From assembly GCA_951394405.1 (NCBI GenBank), contig OX596340.1, positions 1,116,001 to 1,180,000 on the forward strand: a stretch of DNA of 64,000 nucleotides, written 5' to 3'. The notes beneath the pieces are model-generated. The model was given only the letters and a program-made list of their open reading frames with translations, searched no databases and had not been told where the DNA came from. The DNA is from Coprinellus micaceus (taxonomy: Eukaryota > Basidiomycota > Agaricomycetes > Agaricales > Psathyrellaceae). A program made the position numbers and the translations under genes. Each line of letters begins with the position of its first letter. Positions within the stretch are counted from its first letter, which is position 1. Shown here piece by piece: positions 34,905 to 46,611 of the stretch.

Positions 34905-37364
34905 TTATATACCATCGCCCTCGACGCTGGGTCCCGGACCGTAGCGACAGGAGCCCCCTCGGCCAGACCAAACTTCCCCTCCAGAGACCCCACCAAGGGA
35001 ACGCCATATCTTTGACACATCCCAATCCTGGTATGCCCCGTCCTCAAGGTCACTATTCTCCATTAACGCCCCAGAATCCAGCGTCTCGATCCCCAGTTTG
35101 CACTTGATTACCTCGATCTCAGCAGTGAAAACATTGCGAACATTAGCCCCGAATGCCCCCAATTCCTTCAAGTACTTAGACTCCCAGCCAGCGGGGAGGT
35201 GGGAAAACATGTCTTCAACAATTTTGAGCATGTCTTGGTAGTCTTTGTCGACAACATACAGGGTGGTCGTCGGTTCCGCCGCGGGGTTGGTGCCCGACCT
35301 CGATTCCAGTTGTTTGCTCCTGAAGGCTTGAGAGAAAGACCACTCTGGCGTGCTTTGTTCGTGGATTTACTCGGATTGGATACTTCGACGCAAAGCTTCG
35401 CGGAACAAAGCTATTGCGTTCGGAGTATCCCAACCCAGCCCCTTGCAAGCCCGAAGGATGTTACTTCTCCAATGTTTGCATTGGGGAATACATTGGCCAG
35501 GACTGAGAAATGAACACTGCCAATACCATCCATTAGTAAAATAGCCCATCCCACGCGGAAGAGGCGCTCGCTCCGTCACGTACGTTTTTGTGGACCTGGT
35601 CGAACCACTTGGATACGCGCCTTTCGCCTGTCTGGGTGCCTTGCGAAAGTATCGCGCGATGCACCCACCACACTACGTCGCATCCAACCAATGCTCTAAG
35701 GCCCTGCTGGTCGACATGTGCGGCTTGGTTAACAATGTAGCATATGTTGCTTCGATCGTCCAGTTCCAAGAATCGGCGTATAAAATCTGTCCCTTGTGGT
35801 TCTGGAAGGGGGACTGCAGGGGATTTACCTACGCAGTAAGATAAGAGAGGGAAACACTGGTGAAGTCTGTCCACTTACGGATCATGACATTGGTACAGCG
35901 TTCGAAGTAGAAAATGTGGCTGGATTCAAGCGTCTCCGCCATTTCTTGATCACACCGACCTTCATCTCGAAGGAAGCTAAAGAACGACTGGTGATACACC
36001 CGGTACGGCGATGAACGGTCCTCAGCGGGAGGTATCCGTATCAATGATGTGAGGTTCTCCAGCAGATACTCAGCGTGGCCTTCAAAATCCTGAAGCAACT
36101 GGTCAACGAATGACGCAGGCGTGTTGTCGTCGATACCTATAATTCTGAGCCATCGAAAAGCTAGCAGGGGATCAGGACTTGACATGATGATGCTGGTATA
36201 GAGAGCATCGAGGGGTGCTAGGGCCTCAACTGCTTGTTGAGACCTGCAGTTGAGGATGGCCTCCAGGAGGTCCCGAGGGCTGGGGTGGCTCCCTCCTTCC
36301 AGGAAGCGGATCACAGTCGCAGCGTAGACGAATTGGCCTGAGGCTGTATCCACCAATTTCTGGATATCCTTCTCCGAAGGCCACGACGGAGGTAACCTGT
36401 ACCGCCGCCGAATCTCAGCGAACTTGGCGACAAGGAATAGACCGATATCGGAGTCTGGATCATATCTCTCGTCGAGGAAAATTTCCCTGGTGGCATGACT
36501 TGCGTAGGTCGAGAAGAAATTACGAATAACGCGCTCCGGCCGACTGGCTACGATGATGCGGAAGGGAAATGTTGGGTCGCTGGAGGCTGAGAGAAGGGCC
36601 AATAGGATTTCTTCCTGGTCGTTTTCGTTCGCCAAGCGTTTCTTGTGCTTGTCAAGCTTCCCAGAGCCTTTGGCCGCCTGCACCTCATCCAACCCGTCGA
36701 GGACAAACACCTTGGGAAGCTTGGAGGCGTCGAACTGGTGTCGAGTGTTCAATAACGGCTTAACCAACACGAGCCTCAGCTGATCCTTTAGCCGTCTACA
36801 GAATACGGAGGGATCTCGCAGAATGGCTGAAATCACGGCACGACGGAGGGGGTGGTCGTCATCGAGCGGTAGGATGAGGTCGTACGCCAAGGTCGCCACA
36901 AGACAGCGCTTCGATCGGCGGGCTTCGGACGCGGCGAACGATGAAAAGAAAAAGGTGCCAGCGAGTAGACCCAATTCATCGCATGGTCTGCAATCGAACC
37001 TGCGATGGCCGTCTTCCCTGTCCCTGCTGGCCCCGTAAGCCAGAGGATCTTCCTTGGTTCATCGTCATGATCTTCGTTTGTAATCCAGCTCAAGATCTCC
37101 TCCCGGAGCGCCTTCCTTGTCTCTGGCTCGCACTTCGGAGCGTCGCTACGCTCTTGTGAGTTGTGAACAGCGTCGATCGCGATGTTATCGTGGAGCACTG
37201 TGTGTGACACGCAGCATTGTCAGGATTGACCCTCGCTAGTGCAAAGACAGATCGGCTGGCTGCTTACACTCGAAAGCCTTGTCGATTCTGGAAGACGCAC
37301 TGTTAATGACTGTGAAGCTATCTATGTGGAAGTCGCGAGAGTTGCAGAGGTAGCTGTTAGTCAT
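34905..37364 (-). pseudogene. NACHT paralogue H, two lesions
   Basis: Four exons on the minus strand (37364-37268, 37197-35879, 35828-35584, 35516-34905) keep all splice sites in the family positions. Exon 2 lacks one base just after Walker A (LTGPAGTGKTAIAGSIAD, then family ACATGC reads CATGC near 36985); its length is 1319 instead of 1320. Exon 4 has an in-frame TAA at 35369-35367, 50 codons in, right after the Cys/His module CSFLSPGQCIPQCKHWRSN and ILRACKGLGW. Beyond that stop the same frame continues for 153 codons with family-like sequence (MLKIVEDMFSHLPAGWES). Walker B here is KVFVLDGLDEVQA and the leader, MTNSYLCNSRDFHIDS, is the most diverged. H is a recent pseudogene, or the lesions are sequence errors. 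Confidence 0.85.
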
Positions 37365-37725
37365 GGTGGTGGGAGTGGAAACTTGAAAGACTCAAAGAGG
37401 GCCAACGAGGCGGCCACGTGTCGTGAGGCACCATCGGGCGTCTATTCCATAATCAGTTGAGGGCAGGCGTTTACGCCACACGCCCTGAGCAGGACTTGGT
37501 TCGGCGTGTTGTGAATGAAATAACACGTTGCCCGCAAATAATCTATTGGGAGCAAGGCACGCCACTGGGATAGTTCTGACTCCCAGTCCTCATTATGCCT
37601 TTGTGGGGGTCTCGCAGATATTCAAGCGCCCAAACCGATTGGGATCCGAGTACACCGAGGTCTCCAAGATGCCACCACAGTTATCGATCAGACGAAGATG
37701 TAGTACTAGTACATATATATTATAA
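37365..37725. other. NACHT-H upstream region
   Basis: Minus-strand CACGTG at 37420-37415 lies 50 nt from the NACHT-H ATG and is preceded by GACGCCC (37440-37432), a diverged form of the promoter block. A AAGCGCCC word is at 37623-37630. The rest, towards the ZIP gene stop, shows no gene. Confidence 0.45.
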
Positions 37726-39385
37726 TTAGTGCCCATGCCCGAGCAACGAAGTCAACGTCACAGGAATGATCATGCCAAGAACAACGAGTACCACACGCGT
37801 CGTTGGCCTCATTTCTTGGGCACCACCTCCATGGGAGTGCGACACGGGTTGGAGGACAGTTGCCACGTACAGGAAGCTTCCGCCCTGGGGTTACGGTGTT
37901 TCAGTGGGCGCTAAGATCGAGATATGAGATCGTATACGCACGGAGATGAGCATGGCGATTCCAGTCCAGGAGCTCGTGCCACTATCCTCCGATCGGTCAC
38001 CCGTAAAAAAGGAGAATAAGGTGTAGGAGAGGAGAGCACTGATGGGTGTTGCTGCAGTGAAGGCGAGCAGGTATTTCTTGCAATCGGCCCGAGGGATGTT
38101 GAAAGCGAGGAGCGAAGTCGTCAGCGCGAGTGCTGTTGGGCCTGAAGGAGGGACGGATGAGTCACAATAGAAAAGAGGATGTGTAGACAGGTATGCAAGA
38201 GAGGGGGAGGGAAGAAAGAAAAGGCGATCGAACCGGCGTTCGAGCACGGAAGGGCGACATGGGGAAATGCGAATTTGGGAACCGTCAGAGGTTAATCTAA
38301 TCTTGGAACACGAGTGCGTAGATATGGACTCGGTCGGTGGGCGCTTAACAATAACGGGGGTAGTTAACTTCCCGGTGTCACAATTTCTCTAGAAAAGGGT
38401 GAAATGTGTGAAGGGAGGGCGGATATGAAGTACCACGAGTGGATCCAAGGGAGAAGCCACCTTCGGGTGCTCCCAAGCTTCATGAAACAGGACGGAGATG
38501 AGCGTGGGGGGAAGGTGAAGTACTCACCCTTGTGAAGCAGCAGTGCTAGAAAAACGACGATAGATATGTTGCTCGCAATGCTGCCGACCTCAGTTTTGGC
38601 AAGTGAGGATACCCCGAGCGCTAAACCATCCGCAAGGCTGTGTATCACGAGGCCCACAGTTAACGCAAACGCCTTTTGGCGCCCACTGGAGTGCGCTGGG
38701 CCGAGATCCAGGGAATTGAGAGCTCCACTCGCAGTACGAGTATGTCCACCTGAGGAGCTAGCCCTGTGCTCCAAGTCCGTCAGTTCTGCGTCAAACTCCA
38801 CCTGCGCTTCTGTAGGAATTGATTTGTATAGTGCTGGGGTAGGCAGCGAAGGGTCTAGTTGGAAGGAATGCGAATTGGGTATAGCCAGCTGTTCCAGGGC
38901 TAGCATGAGAATGAATCCGACCAATAGCGACACGGCGATTGTGTGAGTGGGCGGCTCAAAGTTGGCATCGGGGTCATGGGGGCTCGATTCGATAAGGTTT
39001 TCAATCCCTCTGGTTGGTCGATGTGCCATACGTGAAGGGTGAGGTTGAAATGCAGACGAAGGGATCGTGATGTGTGGAGGGGAACGCGGTCATAGGGTCA
39101 GAAGCTCCATTTCATAGTATCGCAGAACACACGGGAACCACGTACTCGGGTATAATGACGCCCAACCCGGCGCCTAACAATAACCCCGTGCCCACAGCAG
39201 CGAGACGTTCAATATGGGATTCTGTCGTGGTTGAGGTCAGTCTAGTTTTAGAGGTCCATGCAGTCTCGCAATAAAGACCTCCACATCCGATACGTACTGG
39301 AGAATGCCACCGCAAGAGGCAGAATTCCGAACCCAAACGAGGCTGCTCCCAGGACGGAAGCCAAAACTGCGAGCTGCGCAAACAT
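37726..39385 (-). CDS. ZIP-family metal transporter (ZIP9-like)
   Basis: Probable zinc transporter of the ZIP (SLC39) family moving zinc into the cytosol, closest in layout to ZIP9. Five exons (39385-39298, 39221-39146, 39009-38528, 38141-37942, 37884-37726) give 334 residues. The N-terminal helix reads MFAQLAVLASVLGAASFGFG. The second helix ends GLGVIIPEGIENL. The family signature is VGLVIHSLADGLALG, followed by FLALLLHKGPTAL; His, Asp and the HK pair are the expected metal-site residues. Further helices include YLLAFTAATPISALLSYTLF and VVLVVLGMIIPVTLTSLL. A His-rich patch (SHSHGGG) sits in the last loop. Intron 4 is long (386 nt) and contains a TAAGCGCCC word (38347-38339). The gene is divergent from the V-ATPase gene with 303 bp between ATGs. 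Confidence 0.9.
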
Positions 39386-39688
39386 CTTCTGCCTTCAAAC
39401 TAGTCCTCGTATTGAACCAGAGGGCTTTGTGGGGTTCGGAGACGCTCAGCGAGAGGAGGACATGGACGTCAGGAACAGGAAGCAATCTTCCAGGCACACG
39501 TTGCCCAGTTTCTCTTGGAGTGACGCGCTTTCTGCCGCAGTTCTCGCGCGCTCACGGCCCGCCGGCGCTAATACAAGCTTGGTCATGTGACTTGTACTTG
39601 GCACTGCGCCGACTGAGCCCTCCTCGACGTTTGACCACAACCGTTCACAACCTCCGAGGCCGTCGTCGTCGTCGTCGTTGCAGCCAAC

Positions 39689-40538
39689 ATGTCTCTGTGT
39701 CCACCATTTGCGCCTTTCTTTGGCTTTGCAGGCGTCGCTTCAGCGGTGAGTCCAATGCGGTGTCGTGAATCATACGAGGTTGCTGAATGCTGGTTCAGAT
39801 GATATTCAGCAGTATGTTCCCGGAGCACCTCCTTGACGAATGAAATCTAATCTATGGACCATTGAAACATTAGCTGTTGGAGCTGCCTTTGGAACATCCA
39901 AAGCCGGGATCGGAATTGCGGGACTGGGGCAGTTCAAGCCTGAACTCATCATGAAAGTGCGTAGCATTCCCCCGCACTCCACCAACGCCCAAGTCGTGCT
40001 CACATTGAATGAATTTCCTAGTCATTAATCCCCGTTGTCATGTCCGGTATCATCGCTGTGTACGGACTCGTCGTGTCGGTTCTCATTGCAGGCGGACGTA
40101 CGTTCAGTTCATGAACCGCGTCCCAGTGTTACCAACTGAACCTCAATTACCTTTCCTCCACAGTATCCTCCAACTACTCTCTCTTCGCTGGATTTGTGCA
40201 TCTAGGTGCTGGCCTTGCTTGCGGCTTCACGGGGCTCGCAGCAGGCTATGCTATTGGTCATGTCGGTGACGCAGTACGTCTCCCACACCATCGAGTCCAA
40301 CCCTCTCTGAGGCCCTCAATTTATCATCCAGTGTGTGCGAGCATACGTCCACGAATCCAAAATCTTCGTTGGAATGGTCCTTATCCTCATTTTCGCCGAG
40401 GTCCTGGGTTTATATGGGTGCGTCGTCTGTACATGTTTACCCTTATTCTCGTGCTCATCCTGTCGAACTTCTTTCCGCAGCCTCATCATTGCACTCATTA
40501 TGAATACCAAAGTTGCATCAGGCGCCCAGGTCTGCTGA
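39689..40538 (+). CDS. V-ATPase proteolipid subunit c / c'
   Basis: Membrane rotor subunit of the vacuolar proton pump. Seven exons (39689-39745, 39799-39811, 39874-39956, 40022-40097, 40164-40273, 40332-40417, 40481-40538) encode 160 residues, the usual proteolipid length. The sequence starts [19 protein letters not shown], includes [39 protein letters not shown] and [15 protein letters not shown], and has the essential Glu of the fourth helix in [18 protein letters not shown]. The [15 protein letters not shown] segment resembles yeast Vma11 (c'), while the C-terminal Cys resembles Vma3 (c), so I leave the isoform open. Exon 2 is only 13 nt. All phases close. Confidence 0.93.
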
Positions 40539-40784
40539 ACCGCCACCACTCCTCCATTATACTATTGCCCACATCCCCTTCCAATCTACCTTGAAATTGG
40601 GTACCGAGCCACAGCATGCCAATAGCACGTACCAAAGAACATTTTGTACCACGAAACAGGGTATTCGCCTCTTTGCAAACCAGCGGGATGCCGGTGCCGA
40701 TTCTTAGATTACATCGTCCGCCAGAGATTTCACTACAATTGTAAGAGGGTGTGGAGGCCGGGACTGGTGAGGATGGTATTCGTT

Positions 40785-41557
40785 CTATCTGCGGCGTGAA
40801 TCAAGAGAGCGCGAACGAGACCTGGGTGAACGGCTGCGTGACCGTGGCCTTGAATCGTCCGATTCGCTGCGGCCACGCCTTCGAGACGGAACCTTCCTCC
40901 TTCTCCCCCTTGACGAATCCGACGAGTCTGAACCTGAACTGGAGGATGAACTCGAGTCCGAATCCGAATCTGAAGAGTCCGAGTCAGAGCCCGAAGGTGA
41001 GTCACTACCAGACGAAGACGAAGACCGCCTGTATTGGAGAGGAAAGGGTGAGATGGTGCCAGTGTGGAGGTAGGGATGGCGGTGACGGACCTCTTACGAC
41101 GGCGCTTCCTATCCGGTGATACATCTCGACTTTTTCCGTTCTCTTCCTTAGCCCGTTCCATTTCCTTCGCAGCAAGAATTTGATTTGCAGTTCCAGCACT
41201 GAAGGCGAGATGCGTTCTCAGCAAGGCCAGAACTTGAAAGGGAGATACGTAAACACGCACGGTTTCTTCAGAAACTCCTCTGGGACCTCCGCCGACGGCT
41301 TCAATTTGGCAGCGAGCTTCGGGTTTGCAAGTTGCTGTGTTCTCGAAGGGCGAGAAATGTACGGTCGAGCGCCTTTACATTCGAATGTGAAATGACCTGC
41401 AATGAAAGGTACGAGTTAGCTGTGGCCTGTCCATATCTACACCATTGCAACCAGCTCCAAAAGGGTTCGAACCTTTCCCAAGGCATTTCTGACACGTAGT
41501 AGAGGCATTTGCCTTTGCCTGGTTAGCAGAACGTGTGTGGGGCGCGAACTTCGACAT
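40785..41557 (-). CDS. ZCCHC10-type zinc-knuckle protein
   Basis: Four exons (41557-41473, 41396-41261, 41198-41091, 41028-40785) encode 190 residues. The N-terminal half carries one CCHC zinc knuckle split by an intron: TCQKCLGKG joined to HFTFECKGARPYISRPSR, giving C-x2-C-x4-H-x4-C, followed by RTQQLANPKL, as in ZCCHC10 proteins. The AGTANQILAAKEMERAKEEN segment is also family-like. The C-terminal half is Ser/Asp-rich and then Arg/Ser-rich (SRSRSPRSRSRS), a nuclear RNA-processing style tail. Two of the introns have slightly weak donors (GTTCGA, GTCCGT), but they are needed to keep the frame. Confidence 0.82.
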
Positions 41558-41981
41558 AGAGGAGGTGGGTGAGTTCAAAGTCGGGGAAGAGGAGCTGGAT
41601 CCAGTTCGGTCGGCGTGGGAATGTGTCAACCATGCCGAGGCGGCCGTGCGGGTTGTGGACGTCAGTTGGTGCTTGGATCGCTTCCACGACACGACCGCCT
41701 GCGTGGGTAGGAAACGTCAAGCCCTTCCCCAAGGATGTCTTTCTTGGCGGGGACAAAGCAACCTATATCAGCTCTTCACTGGCCACCGCAGGCGCTTTGC
41801 GGCAGCTTGCGTGCAACTGGGGGTGCCAGGCAACCCAAATTGGCATAGCCTGCCCACAACGTCCGCCTGACTCGACTGTCATCTTCTTGGCTTCATAAAG
41901 CCAGGACGTTTGGGATTTACCAGGCCTCTGGCTGCTAAACACCCCTTCCTTGCCCTTTGTGCACCCCCCACCTTCCCATCC

Positions 41982-43576
41982 ATGGGTGGCTCAGCGTTCC
42001 GCTCTATGCTCGGCGAAGCCGCCTTCCCCCGACTTCCTCCAACTGTCTATGAGGCTCTCAAAGCACGCCTTCTACCTCGCATATCGGAGCTGTATACCTA
42101 CGTCTCCGTCCCCAAGGAGGCGCCGGAGAAGGAAGACTATGGGGACCTCGACTTCCTCGTTGCAGAGCCAAGGTTCCAACTGTCGAACTCCACGGAGGCC
42201 CCGGGTCTCCTTGAAGGGGAGACAGAAGGGCCTGATGGGCTCTCAAGTGCCCATGCACTCGTAAAGAGCACTCTGCGGGCGAAGCACGTTATTCCGTGGC
42301 ACGGGAATAGAACGTCGAATTATGCTGTCCCTGTGCAGATGGGCGAATGGGGGGCGTTCGGGTTTGGTCAGTTGGAGATGGAACGCCGCTCTGACACACC
42401 CAATTGTGAAATCTTTTATCAGGTGTGTAAGATTTCAGCTGACCCCATGATACCTTTAAGCGCCCAGGCATACCGAATTATCTGATGATCCTCCTCTCTA
42501 AACATGGCACATTTTAGGTCGACGTTAACGTCTGCACAGACAAAGAAGAATGGTCGCGCATCGGTTTCTTCCACTCTTACGGAGACATGGGTATGATGCT
42601 TGGGCTAGTCGCACGCAACATCGGGCTTAGGTTGGGGGAAACGGGGCTCAAGGTACGGATTTCAATTAAGTGATCTCCCAACACACTTCTAAATCCAAGT
42701 ACACCCTAAATCGCACTCCTTCACAATCGATAACTCGCCGACCTGGACACTACCGTCTCGATTTCGCCCTGGCTGCCCAAAAACACAACTCCGACGATCC
42801 ACTGTTATCAGCTTCCTATCTCAGGGAAGCCACCTATAATCTTGAGCTCTTCGTTCGACGAGATTCTTCCATTCCTAGGCCTCAGCAAAGAGGTCTACGA
42901 TTCAGGGTTCAAGACCAAAGAAGACATCTTTCGCTGGGTGGCCTCCCAGCGATTCTTTAACCCTCGCGTGTTTCGATCTTCCGGCTCTGGGATCACGAAA
43001 GTCAACCCAGACAGGAAGATGTACGCCCAGTTCGTCGCATGGGTCGAACAACAACGGCAGGGTCTAGAAAACGCGGGTATCAGTCCCGATGATAACGACA
43101 GAAGGGCGTCTCCCGCTCTCTCTCCCGTTATGGACGACAAACAGGAAGGTGCATGCCAGAAATCAGAAGCTCGGCCCGACATGGCCGTTCCAGCACTCAT
43201 TGCGGAAGAGGCGCTTATCTATTTCAATAAGAAATATGAATTGGATGCACGCGTTACCGCCCAGATGAACCGAGAGCGCGTGAGGAAGACCTTCTGCGGG
43301 CATAATGTCCGGGACTGGATGGGGGTCGGGGATTATTGGAGGGGTGTAAAATTAGTCATGGATGAAATACGGAAGAGAATGGGTGGGGAGGATGGGGTGT
43401 TGAAGTTTTTGGATGAGATCCAGGCTCAAGGGAAACCTGGAGAAGCAGAGGAGAGGCTGAAGGAGATCGTTGTCAGCGTGAGGGATGAACTCGGTATTGC
43501 ACATTCGCTACAATCACGGCCGGCAGACGACATCGTATCGTTGGGGAAGGATGGCACTCAGCCCCAGCAAACATGA
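41982..43576 (+). CDS. nucleotidyltransferase-like protein, unassigned
   Basis: At least three, probably four exons. Exon 1 is 41982-42422 (MGGSAFRSMLGEAAFPRLPP) and exon 2 is 42518-42652 (VDVNVCTDKEEWSRIGFFHS, then MMLGLVARNIGLRLG). The last exon begins near 42820 and runs to TGA at 43574-43576 (LSSSFDEILPFLGLSKEVYD, FKTKEDIFRWVAS). A middle exon around 42700-42751 keeps the phase only with a weak GTCTCG donor, so this joint is uncertain. The motif EDYGDLDFLV looks like the Asp-x-Asp metal site of nucleotidyltransferase-fold enzymes, and the HGNRTSNYAVPVQ segment follows. I infer this fold only from the motif; substrate and role are unknown. An intron contains TAAGCGCCC (42457-42465). Confidence 0.65.
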
Positions 43577-46500
43577 GGTGTTTCCGCCATAGCTTTGTAT
43601 CAAGTCTAGGAATCACACCTCCCCCACCCCGTTGTTATGTCCCATGAGGACCCAGGCAGCGGTCCCGTCTCGTCAAACTTAGCTGTCAGGTATGAATGAC
43701 TCTTCACGATGCGCCGCTGCTAGATGCGTTATGTTCGTGTGGTGTGGCAAGATAGTAGGTGTATGGAGTTATGGAAGCCCCTACGTATGAACGCTTCTAG
43801 ATCATTCAGTTGAGCTAACTGCGCGTCTATCGCCATTCAGTCCCAATGTTCTGCACTCGACTTGCCTCAAAGCACCTACCCTTGCCACACGTAGTAGAGA
43901 TGAAACGCCCCCCTCGCGCACACCGCAGCGCGCGCAGTCTGCCCGAGACCAGGGAAATCCAAGTACACCGAGTATAGAAAACGCCAATCGCGTGCTCCAG
44001 GGCGTCTGTTCTGCGCAAGAGGCTCGGTAGAGGCCGCCACCAGCACGACACCTCAACGTGTAACTGGGCCACCCGGAGCATGAAGAGGGCCCCAACACCC
44101 AGGCGGGGGTCCAGTTTTCGGCAGAAACAACCACGTTTAGGGGATCGTTTGCGAGTTCTATAGTTTCAGCAAAGCCACCATTCATGTCCGCTAGCGGACG
44201 TGATTGAGTCGAGACTATGGGGTTCTGGGCATATTGGGCTGGACGTGGGATCACCTGGAGCTTGTGAAGAATAGTCTACTCCTCCAATGGTCTCGTCCAT
44301 GCAGAAAATATAGCTGACCCCCTGTCACCCATGCATTTTCGACGATCACAGCTGTAAAATTTAAGCGCCAGGATAAGGTCTGAATCATGCCACTTGTGCC
44401 ACAAAAGCGTATGGACTAAGCCGGGCTGCACAACGGACCTCAATGTTACTGTCTAGGGAGGTCTATTACGTTCCTGTGACACATTCTGTGTGGCTCGCTT
44501 AGGACCTTTCAGCTATGGACAGCGAGTTACAATTGGAAGCTTCGCATTGACCGGCCCTGTATCCGGAGCATCTGGCACACGCACCACGAACCCTGAGCCT
44601 CTCTGCGTTTTTCCAGTAACCTTTGCTCAAGCTGGAGCGCGCGACTATGTAGACTTGAGCCCGGGATGTGAAACCATAGCTCACAACCGCCGCAGTTTCG
44701 AAGGTTGTAATGTGCTGCATTCAAGCTTCCTTTTCAAATATATACTTATGTATTATCCCTGAGAACCTTACTGTAACTACGGCGGCCTTGCAAAGGCCTT
44801 TCACACTACTAGTTGGGGGTAAGCGTCTGGAGAGTCGCGTGCCAGAGGATATTACTCAATAAAAAGGTCGTGTTCCCCGCTCCCTGCAAACATTACCTTT
44901 TCCATGGCGTCGATACTCTGCTATCCTTGGCTTCTCGCCTGCTCCCCCGTCCTTCGCGGAAGAGTTTCAAATTACACGTAAGCGGCGTATTAATCTGCAA
45001 TGACTCATGCTCCATATATGCTAACCCACTGAGTGTGAAACGGATGAGCACGAGTGCGCGGGGACACTCCAGACGATGTCGTGTAAAAGCCGCCCTGGGC
45101 GCTTAAGCGGTCCACATGGAGCCTGGTAGCGTGCCTATAGATATACCGAGCTCCTGAGACATGGGCCGAGTCCTGTGTGCCCGAACTCTTAGTTCACAAC
45201 CCCATATGCGGTGGCCGAATCAAAAGTAAACAGGGTGTCTGGCGTGTAGTAGGTCCCTGACGGTGTGCCCGCTGAATTATACCCAAATTGGCGTCCATCG
45301 TAGACGTGACCCTTTGAGCGACCGCCACGTCCTTATTATGTGCCACCGTGTTAATATCACCGATCCCGCAAGTAGGGTGTGGCATGTCTATGTGCAACCA
45401 TCACTTGCGTGGGCCACTTGGCTTTCATGTACCATGAGCTACCAACAAACGTCTGCCTGGTTGATGAGAGATTTCGCAACAGTTCCCCATAAACCGGACG
45501 AGAGGCCAGAAGAGGCACCCATATACGGCTCTTCGAAGGACCAGTATAGAATGTGTTGTTAGCACATCCATGAAAGCTGTCATTGAGGTCCCATTGAATC
45601 TTAGGAGATTGAAACTAAGCGCCCGGACTTGTGTACTCCGGAGTTATTCGGATCTGGATCGCAGATCTACTATTTTTTCATAAAGGTCGGGCAGCTCAGT
45701 GATGAACCCCCACACCATTCTTCCCTTCCCTTTGCTCTTCCCTCTCCCCTTCCCATCCAATGGCTGATTTTGAGAGGGCGACAGCTTCTACCCGATGCTC
45801 GTTGAGCGTGGAGGTATGAGGCTCGACTCGTCCTGTCTTAACATGCCACCTTCCTGCCCTTTCCCCTCCCTCTGTTATCTCTCCCCCACCACGACTCACT
45901 GCACATAAAGAGGCTTAAAGGAATGTTAGTCGTTGCCCTTCTCGGCGTGTGGGAACGTGGGTGGGGCTCTTCGTGAGCCACGCCTGTCCCCCCCAAACCT
46001 GTCAAGTCGGCGACGGACAACCTTTACGGTGCCCACACCCTTTGTGCCTGATCCTTTGGGCTCGGGGTGCATATTCGCAGATGAAGTGCACATCGAGGTA
46101 GAAGCCCGAGTCCATGAAGAGCAGTTTTAGTAACGTTCAATTACGGCGAGAATGGAGGCTGATTCCACTGGCTTGTAGGGCAGACAAGGAAACATTCTAG
46201 CCAAGGGGAGCGCCATAGAAGACGGGAAAGGCTCACCGAATGCCGCCTCCGAGTCCAGCCATCTGGTCTAAAAGCAGATCACGGGCGATGACGGATGAGC
46301 GGTATGTATACACACCCTTCTCAACCTTTTAGCTTTGAACCATGGGAGCGACTCAGGCTAAATCTGCCATATGGGCTTCCCGTTCGCGGTCACTTGTGAT
46401 ACGAAGCTCCGAGTCGCTTCCTGCGCCTCCTCTTAATCTCCGAGGTTCGCAAAAAGGAACCCCGAACAGAATTAAGCGCCCACGGCGCGAGATTTACCAA

Positions 46501-46611
46501 TACACCTGTTTATATAGTTCCTTTCATGGTTATATTGAGTCACAGTGGTGCGAGCCCTACGTCCTCCTGCGGTCCATGACAGACTTCCATGCAGCCTGTC
46601 GGGACACGCCT
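43577..46611. other. 3-kb gene-poor stretch with repeated TAAGCGCC words
   Basis: No gene is recognised on either strand. Open frames are short and lack domains. The stretch holds the word TAAGCGCC at 44363, TAAGCGCCC on the minus strand at 45105-45097, and on the plus strand at 45616-45624 and 46473-46481, in differing flanks. It separates the nucleotidyltransferase-like gene from the 3' end of the S9 peptidase gene. Confidence 0.5.

Noticed and set aside
2631..37364. WD40, ankyrin or TPR repeats at the C-termini of the NACHT proteins
   Set aside because: I looked for GH-x-WD dipeptide periodicity, ankyrin TPLH and TPR spacing in exons 3 and 4 and found none.
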